A DNA stretch of 64,000 nucleotides from Rhodococcus sp. Z13 (GCF_025837095.1 NZ_CP107551.1:2536668-2600667), one strand, 5' to 3'. Shown: positions 18,007-25,282, counted from the stretch's first letter. The notes: generated by a model from the letters alone, not told the origin. Made by a program: numbers and translations.

Positions 18007-18083
18007 GCCCCCGTATCCCAATTGGCAGAGGAAACGGATTCAAAACCCGTCCAGTGTGAGTTCGAGTCTCACCGGGGGCACCA
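18007..18083 (+). tRNA. tRNA with anticodon CAA (nominally tRNA-Leu), short variable arm
   Basis: A cloverleaf can be drawn by eye. The acceptor GCCCCCG (18007-18013) pairs with CGGGGGC (18073-18079). The D-loop contains GG. The anticodon arm is ACGGA-TTCAAAA-CCCGT, giving CAA. The T-arm is GTGAG-TTCGAGT-CTCAC. The discriminator is A and CCA is encoded (18081-18083). CAA reads UUG leucine codons. Bacterial tRNA-Leu normally has a long variable arm, yet only about 5 nt are present here, and the last anticodon-stem pair is A-C. It could be an unusual tRNA-Leu or a divergent tRNA. Confidence 0.85.
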
Positions 18084-18162
18084 CTTCCGGTCGAGGCCAC
18101 ACGGGCCGGCCCGAGTGGCACGGATCCCGTGGATCCGCCCGCCGCTGTCGTACTGTTCCGGC

Positions 18163-18693
18163 GTGGACATCTGGGTTCCTGTCGTCGTTGCACTGGTCAC
18201 CGGTTCGGTGACATCGGGTTTCGTGTTCCTCCGCCGCGAACTGGCCCGTCGGAACCTCCGGACCCGGGTCGCCGCCGATCTCGCCATCTACAAGGAACTC
18301 GGCGACGAGTTCCGCAAGCGCGCCCTCCGGGAGAGCATCGATGCCCGGTTGTGGCAGCTGGCGGCGCAGTCGATGCCCCTGCCGGCGGGATCGCGCCCGA
18401 AGCCCCGGTTCCGCCGCGTGCTGGCGCTCGCCGGAGTCGTTCTCGCGATCGTCGCCGTGTTCGTGGTCCTGGAGTGGTTCCTGGGGATCGGGGACGAGCT
18501 CTCCGTCCGGGTGGCCGCGGCTCTGCTGGGCGGTGTCCTGGTCGGCTTCTGGGTTCCGGCCCTGGTCACCGAGCCGACGGAGGCGAGGGATCGGCAGCTC
18601 ACCCGCGCGCTGCGGGAGCGGCGGTCCATGGAGCAGCTGCAGAACGGATCGGGTGCGGCCGGTGCTCCCCCGGACCTGGCGGACATCGCGTAG
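18163..18693 (+). CDS. Membrane protein of unknown function
   Basis: A 176-residue protein with an N-terminal membrane helix (VDIWVPVVVALVTGSVTSGF), a basic helical cytoplasmic stretch (about 22-85) and two more helices (VLALAGVVLAIVAVFVVLEW; VAAALLGGVLVGFWVPALV), then a polar tail. I do not recognise a family. GTG 18163 is chosen because TACTGT ends 6 nt upstream (18151-18156), suggesting a leaderless message. The stop codon lies within the first of two 18-bp tandem units. The divergent LexA-like gene product is encoded just downstream on the same strand. Confidence 0.75.
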   Translation: MDIWVPVVVALVTGSVTSGFVFLRRELARRNLRTRVAADLAIYKELGDEFRKRALRESIDARLWQLAAQSMPLPAGSRPKPRFRRVLALAGVVLAIVAVFVVLEWFLGIGDELSVRVAAALLGGVLVGFWVPALVTEPTEARDRQLTRALRERRSMEQLQNGSGAAGAPPDLADIA

Positions 18694-18723
18694 CAGTGCC
18701 ACCCGGCGTAGCAGTGCCGCCCG
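18688..18723. repeat. 18-bp tandem duplication across a stop codon
   Basis: Units 18688-18705 and 18706-18723 differ at one base. Each contains GCGTAG, so the TAG stop of the membrane protein gene (18691-18693) has been duplicated together with 12 bp of downstream DNA. Confidence 0.85.
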
Positions 18724-18746
18724 GACGTCGAGTCGGTGCCGCCCAC

Positions 18747-18752
18747 TACGAT
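18747..18752 (+). promoter_or_regulatory. -10 element of the LexA-like gene, leaderless
   Basis: TACGAT ends 7 nt before the GTG at 18760. No SOS box of the mycobacterial type (TCGAAC-N4-GTTCGA) is visible in the 100 bp upstream. Confidence 0.6.
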
Positions 18753-18759
18753 TCGCCGG

Positions 18760-19422
18760 GTGACCGGTTACGACGAGTTCGACATGTTCGGGGGCCTCGA
18801 CCCCTCCTCCCTCCCGCTCCGCCAGCAGCAGATCCTGCTCGCGATCCGGGACTGGATCGTCGCCCACGGTTGTGCCCCGAGCACGCGGCAGATCGCGGAC
18901 ACCGTGGGGCTGCGGTCGACGTCGACGGTCTCGCGGCATCTGAAGGCGCTGGAGGAGAAGGGTTTCCTGCGGCGCGGCAGTGCCGTGACCCGGCAGCTCG
19001 ACGTACGTCCCTTCCTGGGCGCCTCCGGCGGGGAGGGTGGCTCGGACGACACCGTCACGGTTCCGGTGGTCGGCGACATCGCCGCCGGTGCGCCGATCCT
19101 CGCCGAGGAGCACACCGACGACCTGCTCACCCTCCCCCGCGACCTGACCGGTTCGGGCACCGTGTTCGCCCTGCGGGTGCGGGGCGAGTCGATGGTCGAC
19201 GCCGCGATCTGCGACGGCGACGTCGTGGTGGTGAAGCAGCAGCACGAGGCGCATTCGGGGCAGATCGTCGCCGCGATGATCGACGGGGAGGCCACTGTCA
19301 AGGTCTTCCGGCGGCGCAACGGTCACGTCTACCTCGAGCCGCGGAATCCCGCCTATCCGGTCATCGACGGCGACGGCGCGGTGGTGCTGGGTGTCGTCGT
19401 GTCGGTGATGCGCCGGATCTGA
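18760..19422 (+). CDS. LexA-like autocleaving repressor, divergent type
   Basis: A 220-residue protein with a LexA winged helix (about 17-80: LRQQQILLAIRDWIV, STRQIADTVGLRSTSTVSRHLKALEEKGFL) and an S24 peptidase domain. The cleavage site fits A109-G110 in VGDIAAGAPI. The catalytic Ser144 is in RGESMVDAAI and the general base Lys181 in EATVKVFRR. All residues for RecA-stimulated self-cleavage are therefore present. The DNA-recognition helix (ADTVGLRSTSTVSRHL) and linker differ from the standard actinobacterial LexA pattern as I know it, and the gene is not beside nrdR. It may be a second LexA paralogue rather than the main SOS repressor. GTG 18760 is preferred over the upstream in-frame GTG 18736 because of the -10 spacing. 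Confidence 0.8.
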   Translation: MTGYDEFDMFGGLDPSSLPLRQQQILLAIRDWIVAHGCAPSTRQIADTVGLRSTSTVSRHLKALEEKGFLRRGSAVTRQLDVRPFLGASGGEGGSDDTVTVPVVGDIAAGAPILAEEHTDDLLTLPRDLTGSGTVFALRVRGESMVDAAICDGDVVVVKQQHEAHSGQIVAAMIDGEATVKVFRRRNGHVYLEPRNPAYPVIDGDGAVVLGVVVSVMRRI

Positions 19423-19432
19423 CCGGCCGGGG

Positions 19433-20278
19433 TCAGCCGCAGAACGCATCGGGTACGCCGGGCGGCAGCGCGTCGAGCAGGTTCTGCGCGGGCCCGCCGA
19501 GCAGCGGGTCGTCGGTCAGCGGTCCCAGCGGCGGGCAGTCCTGCAGGCGGGGTCCCGGTTCCGGTGCGGGCGCCGGGCCGTCCGCGAAGGCACCGAGCAC
19601 GTGGTCGGTGAGCTGCCCGGCCGACCCGCCGGTGGACGCGGCGACGGAGAAGTCCGCCCCGAACGAGGCGGACGCGTGGAACGAGCGGTCGTCGCTCCAT
19701 CCCCACTTGGTGCCGATCACACCGGGGAGCGCGGCGGTGCCGTAGTCCTGCCGGGTCCCGTCCGCGGCCGTGTCGTGGGCCGAGGCCATCGCGGCGAGCA
19801 CCGGAGAACCGGGATCGGTGCGTTTCTTGGTCTCGAGATAGGTGACCATGTCGTGCGTCGAGGTGGTGCCGGCACCCCAGTATCCGGGCACGTGGGTGTC
19901 GGTGAGCCCGAATTCGGTGGCGGTCGCGGCGATCGCCTGCGGGTACCTCGCGTGGAGCCGGTCGGCGATCGCGTCGTCGGAGGACCGGATCATCTCGACG
20001 GCGTCGGCGCGGTCGGCAGGATCACCGTGCTGCACCACGTATTCGGCCAGGTACAGCTTGACGATCGACACACCGGCGCGGGACTCGTGTTCGTTCGCCG
20101 TGCCGGCACGCATCCCGCTCGGGGTGTGGGCGAAGGAGATCCGGGTACCGCCCGGCGCGACGATCGCGCCACGGTCGTCGACGATCGGTGCGGGCGCCGC
20201 GGCGGCGACGGAGGCACCGAGGACGGTGAGGGCGGCCGCGGAGACGGTGGCGGTGAGGGTGGTCGCGATGGGGCGCAT
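19433..20278 (-). CDS. Secreted serine hydrolase of the beta-lactamase/PBP superfamily
   Basis: A 281-residue protein with a signal peptide (MRPIATTLTATVSAAALTVL, cleavage after AAAA near residue 28). S71-I-V-K74 matches the catalytic SxxK motif, SSDD near 99-102 resembles the SDN motif, and GTKWGWSDD resembles the KTG motif. This arrangement resembles class A beta-lactamase-like proteins, but the altered second and third motifs make true beta-lactamase activity uncertain. The C-terminal 50 residues are Pro-rich with two cysteines (LQDCPPLGP, PDAFCG) that could form a disulfide. ATG 20278 is preceded by two tight inverted repeats. It is convergent with the LexA-like gene. Confidence 0.78.
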   Translation of the reverse strand: MRPIATTLTATVSAAALTVLGASVAAAAPAPIVDDRGAIVAPGGTRISFAHTPSGMRAGTANEHESRAGVSIVKLYLAEYVVQHGDPADRADAVEMIRSSDDAIADRLHARYPQAIAATATEFGLTDTHVPGYWGAGTTSTHDMVTYLETKKRTDPGSPVLAAMASAHDTAADGTRQDYGTAALPGVIGTKWGWSDDRSFHASASFGADFSVAASTGGSAGQLTDHVLGAFADGPAPAPEPGPRLQDCPPLGPLTDDPLLGGPAQNLLDALPPGVPDAFCG

Positions 20279-20280
20279 AC

Positions 20281-20334
20281 CGGCGGTTACCCCGTCGCAG
20301 GAGGGGTAACCGCCGCGCGGGAAAACCCGCGCGG
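20281..20334 (-). promoter_or_regulatory. Two adjacent perfect inverted repeats upstream of the serine hydrolase gene
   Basis: CGGCGGTTACCCC (20281-20293) and GGGGTAACCGCCG (20303-20315) form a 13-bp perfect repeat with a 9-nt spacer, only 2 bp from the ATG at 20278. CCGCGCGGG (20313-20321) and CCCGCGCGG (20326-20334) form a second 9-bp stem with an AAAA loop. They overlap by 3 bp, so both cannot form fully at once. They may be operators or leader RNA structures. Confidence 0.65.
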
Positions 20335-20438
20335 GAAGACCGCAGGGCGACGCGGCCGGATCCCGGTGTCGGTCCCCTGCCCTACAGTTCTGCCGTCCGG
20401 AGACCGATCCGGACCTTACGACACGAAACGGACCCGCC

Positions 20439-21068
20439 ATGCCGATCTCCGTCACCCCGTCCTCGCACCGGGCGTGTGCTCGTTCCGCCCTCGTGCATCC
20501 TCTCCGCAGCCATACCGACGGCCGTGCCCACACCGACGGTCCCGCCCGGGGCTGCACGGTCCGTACGCGGGCGCGCGGCACCACGATCCCGTTCGGCCGG
20601 AACAGCGACGGCACGGCCGTGTCCTGGGATCTCGCCTCGGGCCGCAACCTGCTCGTCCGCCGCGACGAGCGCCGGTCGTCGCCGAGCGTGGCGCTCGATC
20701 TCATCGCGATGCGGGTGCTGACGGGCGGCACCCACGACCTGGTCGTCGTCGATCCCCACCGGCGCCATCCGTGGCTGGCGGGGCCGGGCACGCTGCCGGA
20801 GGGCTCGCGCCGGGCGACGACGCCGGAGGAGATCGCCCAGGTGGTGGCCGACCTCGATTCGCCGGTCGTGGGGCGCCCCGCGGTGCTGCTCGTCGCAGAT
20901 CTCGCCGCGACGGTCGCGCTGCTCGACGAGGAGGGCCGCGCGCGGCTGGCCGCGGTCGTGCTCGCGTCGGGGGAACGGAACCTGGTGTGCGTCGCGACCA
21001 CGGCGGACACGAATCCGCGCTGGTATCCGGACGGGCTGATCGACGCGTTCGGCGATCTCGTGGTGTGA
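20439..21068 (+). CDS. Degenerate FtsK/SpoIIIE-like protein
   Basis: A 209-residue protein. The pattern TIPFGRNSDGTAVSWDLASG, GRNLLVRRDERRSSPSVALDL, HDLVVVDPHRR and PAVLLVADLAA follows the order of an FtsK/SpoIIIE ATPase domain (preceding GxxxDG, P-loop position, Walker B-like DP, lvvDE). The P-loop GxxxxGKS is replaced by RRDERRSS, so ATP binding is probably lost. Mycobacteriales EccC-type proteins contain similar degenerate repeats, so this may be a free-standing relic or an adapter. This assignment is an inference from pattern only. ATG 20439 is the first in-frame start, and the first 40 residues look unstructured. Confidence 0.5.
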   Translation: MPISVTPSSHRACARSALVHPLRSHTDGRAHTDGPARGCTVRTRARGTTIPFGRNSDGTAVSWDLASGRNLLVRRDERRSSPSVALDLIAMRVLTGGTHDLVVVDPHRRHPWLAGPGTLPEGSRRATTPEEIAQVVADLDSPVVGRPAVLLVADLAATVALLDEEGRARLAAVVLASGERNLVCVATTADTNPRWYPDGLIDAFGDLVV

Positions 21069-21165
21069 GGCGCCGAGGTCACGGTTCCGACTCGCCGGTG
21101 TCGTGCCGGGCGGTGGTGGAGGATCATGGCCGATGCGGCACCGAGCGACACGCACAGGAGCCATC

Positions 21166-21642
21166 ATGACCACCATCCACGTCCATCGGACGACCACCGC
21201 AACCCCCGAACAGATCGTCGCCGGCCTCACCGACTTCGGCCCGGGGCGTCAGGAGATCTTCGGGAACAGCGCGGCCGACTATCTGGAGGTGCATCACCGG
21301 GGCCCGCACGACGCCGACGTCACGGAGGGCTCGAACCACATCTGGGAACGCTTGCACTACGACTGGAGCGAACCTCGCCGGGTACGGATGACGACCACCG
21401 ATTCCAATCTGTGGGGCGGCTCCTCCGGGCACGTCTACACCATGACGCAGCAGCCGTCGGGGACGACCGACGTCGATGTCGTCGTGGTCCGCGACGGGAA
21501 GAACCTCCGGGGGCGGATCGTTGCGGCGGCGCTCGGACTCGCCGGTTCCCGGTTCTTCGGAAGGCAGCTCGAGAGATCCGTCGCGGCCATCGAGGCCCGC
21601 AACGGCGGCCCCGGTGGCGGAGCAACGGATCCGGGGCGGTGA
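21166..21642 (+). CDS. SRPBCC (START-like) family protein
   Basis: A 158-residue protein with the helix-grip pattern of polyketide cyclase/dehydrase-like proteins: an N-terminal beta strand (TTIHVHRTTTATPEQIVAGL), a central beta-sheet (EGSNHIWERLHYDWSEPRRVRMTTTDS, GHVYTMTQQPSGTTDVDVVVV) and a C-terminal long helix (LAGSRFFGRQLERSVAAIEAR). Such proteins bind lipids or other hydrophobic ligands. ATG 21166 has GGAG upstream. It converges on the class II amidotransferase gene, with 10 bp between the stops. Confidence 0.8.
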   Translation: MTTIHVHRTTTATPEQIVAGLTDFGPGRQEIFGNSAADYLEVHHRGPHDADVTEGSNHIWERLHYDWSEPRRVRMTTTDSNLWGGSSGHVYTMTQQPSGTTDVDVVVVRDGKNLRGRIVAAALGLAGSRFFGRQLERSVAAIEARNGGPGGGATDPGR

Positions 21643-21652
21643 TCCCCCGGCC

Positions 21653-22531
21653 CTATCTCGCCGAGGCTTCTTCGCTGCGCGTCGCCCCCGCGGTCTGCCG
21701 CACGGGCGGGATGGGGTGGAACGGCCGGAAGTCGTCCGTCCCGGCGTGGATGATCCCGGCGTGCGACTCGGGCACCTCGTTCCACAGGCCTTCGAGGTCG
21801 CGTAGCGGTTCGGAGACGACGAAGCGGGTGTCGTCGCCGTAGCGGCGCAGCACCTCGACCTCGGGGTGCAGGGCCCGGACCTTCTCGATCTCCGTCGAAT
21901 AGAACAGCGAGCGGGTCTGCTGTGCGGTCGAGTACCGGAACACCCAGATCGATTCACCGTCGGTGGTCGCCAGGGTCGCCTGCACGGCGTTCTCGATGCC
22001 GTGCCGTGCGGCGACGTCCTCGACGAACCCGACTGTGCGGGCGACCGCGGTGAAGGGATCGTCGGCGAGCCCGAAGGTCAGGGCGAGGAAGAACAGCATC
22101 TCCGAGTCGGTCGTGCCCTCGATCGAGGAGTACAGGCTCGGGTCGACGGCCATCGCGAGGTCGCGTTTGATCCGCAGGAACTCGTGGACCTCGCCGTTGT
22201 GCATCCACAGCCAGTTGTCGTGCCGGAAGGGATGGCAGTTGCTGCGCTGCACCTCGGATCCGGTGGAGGCCCGCACGTGGGCGAACAGCAGCGGGGTCCG
22301 GATCTGACGGGAGATCTCGACGAGATTGCGGTCGTTCCATGCCGGTTCGACGCTCTTGAACAGCGCGGGTTCGGAGCCCTCGCCGTACCAGCCGATCCCG
22401 AAACCGTCACCGTTGGTGGTGGTCGCACCCATGTGGGAGTGCAGGGCCTGGTCGATCAGGGAGTGGACGGGACGGAACAACAGATCCTCGACGAGGATCG
22501 GATCGCCGGAGTACGCCATCCATCTGCACAC
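21653..22531 (-). CDS. Class II glutamine amidotransferase
   Basis: A 292-residue Ntn hydrolase domain protein. GTG 22531 is chosen because it places Cys at position 2 (V-C-R-W-M-A-Y), which must be N-terminal after Met removal to act as the nucleophile. GGAGAG lies upstream. Other family features are NGDGFGIGWYG (glutamine site), LLFAHVRASTG, NCHPFRHDNWLWMHNGEV and EGTTDSEMLFFLAL. No synthase domain is attached. It resembles the YafJ-like amidotransferases rather than EgtC with certainty, and no ergothioneine genes are adjacent, so the acceptor is unknown. Confidence 0.88.
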   Translation of the reverse strand: MCRWMAYSGDPILVEDLLFRPVHSLIDQALHSHMGATTTNGDGFGIGWYGEGSEPALFKSVEPAWNDRNLVEISRQIRTPLLFAHVRASTGSEVQRSNCHPFRHDNWLWMHNGEVHEFLRIKRDLAMAVDPSLYSSIEGTTDSEMLFFLALTFGLADDPFTAVARTVGFVEDVAARHGIENAVQATLATTDGESIWVFRYSTAQQTRSLFYSTEIEKVRALHPEVEVLRRYGDDTRFVVSEPLRDLEGLWNEVPESHAGIIHAGTDDFRPFHPIPPVRQTAGATRSEEASAR

Positions 22532-22661
22532 CTCTCCATTCAAACCATGGGGTGGCGTCGGTGTACGGACTTTGGCGGTATCGGCCGGACGGGTCCCCGG
22601 CGGCCTCGTAGGCTGGACGCGTCGATGCGTTCGGCACGCACCGGAACTGGACGGACTCGCC

Positions 22662-23474
22662 ATGACCGGTTCCTCCGGACCTCCCGGTCCGCACGAGCGG
22701 CGACGGGTGATCGTGGCCGCCCTGGCACGCCCGACCCCGACCGCGCTCGTGCTGATGAGCGTCTGCTTCGTGATGCCGCTCGATCACGTGCACGGCGCCT
22801 CCGAGGTGCTCGTCCTCATGGCGAGTCCGGGCGTGGTGGCCCTCGTCGGGTTCCGGCAGATCCGCCGGATCCTGGCCGCGGAGTATCCGGCGGTGCAGGC
22901 GCTCGAGGCTCGGACCGCGGTGGTGTCCCTCCACCTCGTGGTCTATGCGGGCGTGTACCACCGGATGTCCGTGGTCGATGTGGCGAACTTCGACGAACGC
23001 TTGTCCCGTGTCGATGCGCTCTACTTCTGTCCCACGGTGTTCTCCACCGTGGGATTCGGGGACATCGCCGCGGTGAGCGAGCCGGCGCGCGCGGTGGTGT
23101 CGGTGCAGATGGTCGGCAATCCGATCCTGATCGCACTCGGTATCAGGATGCTCACCGTCGCGGTGGAGTGGCGCCGGCGCCTCGGGGTGACCCTTCTCCC
23201 CGAAGCTCTCCCCGAGGCGCCACGCGCGCCGTCCCGTCCTGCGCCTGGTGCTCGGCCGCGTCGACGTAGGCCGAGGCGAAGACCTCGAGGTGCCGGACGA
23301 AGTCCTCGCGTGCCTCCGCCGGGAGTGCGTCCAGCGCGGTCGCGAGGAGCGACATCTTGCGCTCGAGCTCGGATTCGAACATCGCCCGGCCCGCCGGGGT
23401 CGCCCGCAGGGCCTTCGCACCTCCGCCGGCGCTGTCGAGGCGTTCGACCAGGCCGCGCGCCAGCGCGGCGTTGA
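22662..23474 (+). CDS. Two-TM potassium channel-like protein with an overlapping tail
   Basis: Membrane helices near residues 20-60 and 85-105 precede a pore with the selectivity filter TVGFGD (residues 129-134, in FCPTVFSTVGFGDIAAV) and a final helix (VVSVQMVGNPILIALGIRML). This is the ion-channel-2 pattern of bacterial K+ channels. The credible protein ends near residue 180. The frame stays open for about 90 Arg/Pro-rich residues to 23474, overlapping the convergent marR gene by 323 bp. The tail looks like the antisense of marR, so a lost stop or a frameshift near 23,200 is likely. ATG 22662 is the chosen start. Confidence 0.75.
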   Translation: MTGSSGPPGPHERRRVIVAALARPTPTALVLMSVCFVMPLDHVHGASEVLVLMASPGVVALVGFRQIRRILAAEYPAVQALEARTAVVSLHLVVYAGVYHRMSVVDVANFDERLSRVDALYFCPTVFSTVGFGDIAAVSEPARAVVSVQMVGNPILIALGIRMLTVAVEWRRRLGVTLLPEALPEAPRAPSRPAPGARPRRRRPRRRPRGAGRSPRVPPPGVRPARSRGATSCARARIRTSPGPPGSPAGPSHLRRRCRGVRPGRAPARR

Positions 23475-23727
23475 CCTGGCGGTTCACCGTGGACTGTTCC
23501 AGCCGGAGATCCTCGGCGATCTGCCGCATGGTCCGGGGTTCGTCCGCGCCGAGGAGCAGCCACAGCAGCCGGTTGTCGGCGGCGTTGAGTTCGTTCAGCG
23601 ACTGGGCCGCGCGCTGCCCCCGTTCGAGACGCGCGGTGGCCACCACGAGTCCCCACTCGGGCATGTCGCGTACCGACTCCACCAGGCCTGTGATGGGAAC
23701 CACCCCGTCTCGACTGTCTCTCGCCAC
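23152..23727 (-). CDS. MarR family regulator of the divergent efflux gene
   Basis: A 191-residue winged-helix protein: RLLWLLLGADEPRTMRQIAEDL, EQSTVNRQVNAALARGLVERL (recognition helix and wing) and the dimer helices ERKMSLLATALDALPAEAREDFVRHLEVF. GTG 23727 is the probable start. It is divergent from an EmrB/QacA-type exporter, and the 65-bp gap holds two identical-type palindromes, so it very likely represses both genes until a ligand binds. The last 25 residues (APRGELRGEGSPRGAGATPPRR) overlap the channel gene and may be non-native. Confidence 0.88.
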   Translation of the reverse strand: MARDSRDGVVPITGLVESVRDMPEWGLVVATARLERGQRAAQSLNELNAADNRLLWLLLGADEPRTMRQIAEDLRLEQSTVNRQVNAALARGLVERLDSAGGGAKALRATPAGRAMFESELERKMSLLATALDALPAEAREDFVRHLEVFASAYVDAAEHQAQDGTARVAPRGELRGEGSPRGAGATPPRR

Positions 23728-23734
23728 ACCGACT

Positions 23735-23749
23735 TGTGTACTCTACACA
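23735..23749. promoter_or_regulatory. MarR operator site 1
   Basis: TGTGTA-CTC-TACACA is a perfect 6-bp inverted repeat with a 3-bp centre in the marR/MFS gap. It is the same type as site 2, and the two centres are 23 bp apart (about two helical turns). Confidence 0.8.
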
Positions 23750-23757
23750 TCTCTGAA

Positions 23758-23772
23758 TATGTAACCTACATA
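23758..23772. promoter_or_regulatory. MarR operator site 2
   Basis: TATGTA-ACC-TACATA is a perfect 6-bp inverted repeat with a 3-bp centre, 20 bp before the exporter start codon. The shared consensus with site 1 is TRTGTA-N3-TACAYA. Confidence 0.8.
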
Positions 23773-23792
23773 GCCCCTTACGTCAGGAATAC

Positions 23793-25259
23793 ATGGACAC
23801 CACCACCGCGACGAGCGCGGCGGCACCGAGAATCTCGGACAGCCGCGCCACCGCCGTCATCATCACGCTGTGCTTCGGGTCGCTGGCCGGAGCGCTCATG
23901 CAGTCGCTGGTCATCCCGATCCAATCCGAACTGCCCGCTCTGCTCGACACCTCGGCCGCCAACGCGTCCTGGGCGATCACCGCCACCCTGCTGGCCGGCG
24001 GCGTCTCCATGCCGGTCACCGGGCGCCTGGCCGACATGTACGGCAAGAAGCGCGTCATGGTCGCCTGCGCTGCGATCCTGGTCGTCGCCTCGCTGCTGTG
24101 CGCCGTCGGCACCGGCCTGGTGCCCTTCCTCCTCGGCCGCGCCCTCCAGGGCATCGCGATGGGCTACATCCCGGTCGCCATCTCCGCCGTGCGCGCACTC
24201 GCCCCGAGGGAGAAGCAGGCCACCGCGGTCGCGACCGTCTCCGCCACCCTCGGTGTCGGCGGTGCCATCGGCCTGCCGCTGTCGGCGTGGATCGCCCAGA
24301 CCTTCGACTGGCACGCCCTGTTCTACGTCTCCACCGCGCTGGCGGTCGTCGTGCTCGCCGCCACCGCGCTGGTCGTCCCGGCAACCGGGGACACCCACCC
24401 CGCCCGGCTGGACCTCGTCGGCCTCGCGCTCATGGCCGTCGGTCTCGTCTCGCTGCTCGTCGGCATCTCGAAGGGCTCGACCTGGGGCTGGGGCAGCGGC
24501 ACCACCTGGGCCTGCATCGTCGGCGGCCTCGTCGTCCTGGTGATCTTCGGCCTGTTCGAGCTGCGCCACCACGATCCGCTGGTCGACGTGCGCACCATGG
24601 GACACCGGCCGGTGTTCTTCACCAACATCGCCGCCGTGCTCATCGGTTTCGGCATGATGGCCTCGTCGATCGTCGTGCCGCAGCTGCTGCAGATGGACGA
24701 GCGCACCGGCTACGGCCTCGGCCAGACCATCCTGCAGGCCGGCATGTGGATGTTCCCCGGCGGCCTGATGATGATGGTCTTCGCCCCGATCTCCGCGCGG
24801 CTCATCAACGCCATCGGCGCCCGCCTCACCCTCGCCATCGGCGCCTTCGTCGTCGCCTGCGGCTACGTCTTCGGCGCCTTCATGATGGACGCGCCGTGGA
24901 AGCTGATGGTCAGCGTGATCATCTCCTCCGCCGGTGTCGGCATCGGCTACGCCGCCTTCCCGACGCTCATCATGGACAACGTCCCCCTCGCGGAGGCCGG
25001 GTCCAGCGTCGGCGTCAACTCACTGATGCGCTCGGTCGGCACCACCACGGCCGGTGCCGTCATGGCCGCCGTGCTCACAAGCAAGACGATGGAGCTGGGC
25101 GGTTTCTCGATCCCGAGCGAGTCCGCCTTCCAGCTCTGCTTCTTCGTCGGCGCGGGTGCCGCGGTCGCGGGCGCACTGGTCGCGCTGCTCGTCCCGGCTC
25201 GCACCCGGCGGTCCGCGGGCCGGCCGGACACCCCGGAGCCAGGGAAGGTGAACGCCTGA
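23793..25259 (+). CDS. MFS drug exporter of the DHA2 (EmrB/QacA) family
   Basis: A 488-residue protein with about 14 predicted membrane helices. Motif A-like GRLADMYGKKRVM follows helix 2, and motif C-like VSATLGVGGAIGLPLSAWI is in helix 5. It would export hydrophobic drugs or metabolites in exchange for protons. ATG 23793 has AGGAA upstream. The divergent MarR gene and two palindromic operators indicate inducible control. A stem-loop follows the stop. Confidence 0.93.
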   Translation: MDTTTATSAAAPRISDSRATAVIITLCFGSLAGALMQSLVIPIQSELPALLDTSAANASWAITATLLAGGVSMPVTGRLADMYGKKRVMVACAAILVVASLLCAVGTGLVPFLLGRALQGIAMGYIPVAISAVRALAPREKQATAVATVSATLGVGGAIGLPLSAWIAQTFDWHALFYVSTALAVVVLAATALVVPATGDTHPARLDLVGLALMAVGLVSLLVGISKGSTWGWGSGTTWACIVGGLVVLVIFGLFELRHHDPLVDVRTMGHRPVFFTNIAAVLIGFGMMASSIVVPQLLQMDERTGYGLGQTILQAGMWMFPGGLMMMVFAPISARLINAIGARLTLAIGAFVVACGYVFGAFMMDAPWKLMVSVIISSAGVGIGYAAFPTLIMDNVPLAEAGSSVGVNSLMRSVGTTTAGAVMAAVLTSKTMELGGFSIPSESAFQLCFFVGAGAAVAGALVALLVPARTRRSAGRPDTPEPGKVNA

Positions 25260-25263
25260 CCCT

Positions 25264-25282
25264 CGGGGGCCGCTCCCCCGAT
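25264..25282 (+). terminator. Stem-loop after the MFS gene
   Basis: TCGGGGG pairs with CCCCCGA around CCGCT, starting 4 bp after the exporter stop. No T-run follows. The remaining gap 25283-25501 shows no gene; it should hold the promoter of the next transporter. Confidence 0.5.

Noticed and set aside
18731-18760. SOS box for LexA autoregulation
   Set aside because: No TCGAAC-N4-GTTCGA-like palindrome could be found upstream of the LexA-like gene.
21653-22531. EgtC of ergothioneine biosynthesis
   Set aside because: The N-terminal Cys and fold fit class II amidotransferases in general, but no egtA, egtB, egtD or egtE is adjacent, so the specific call is unsupported.
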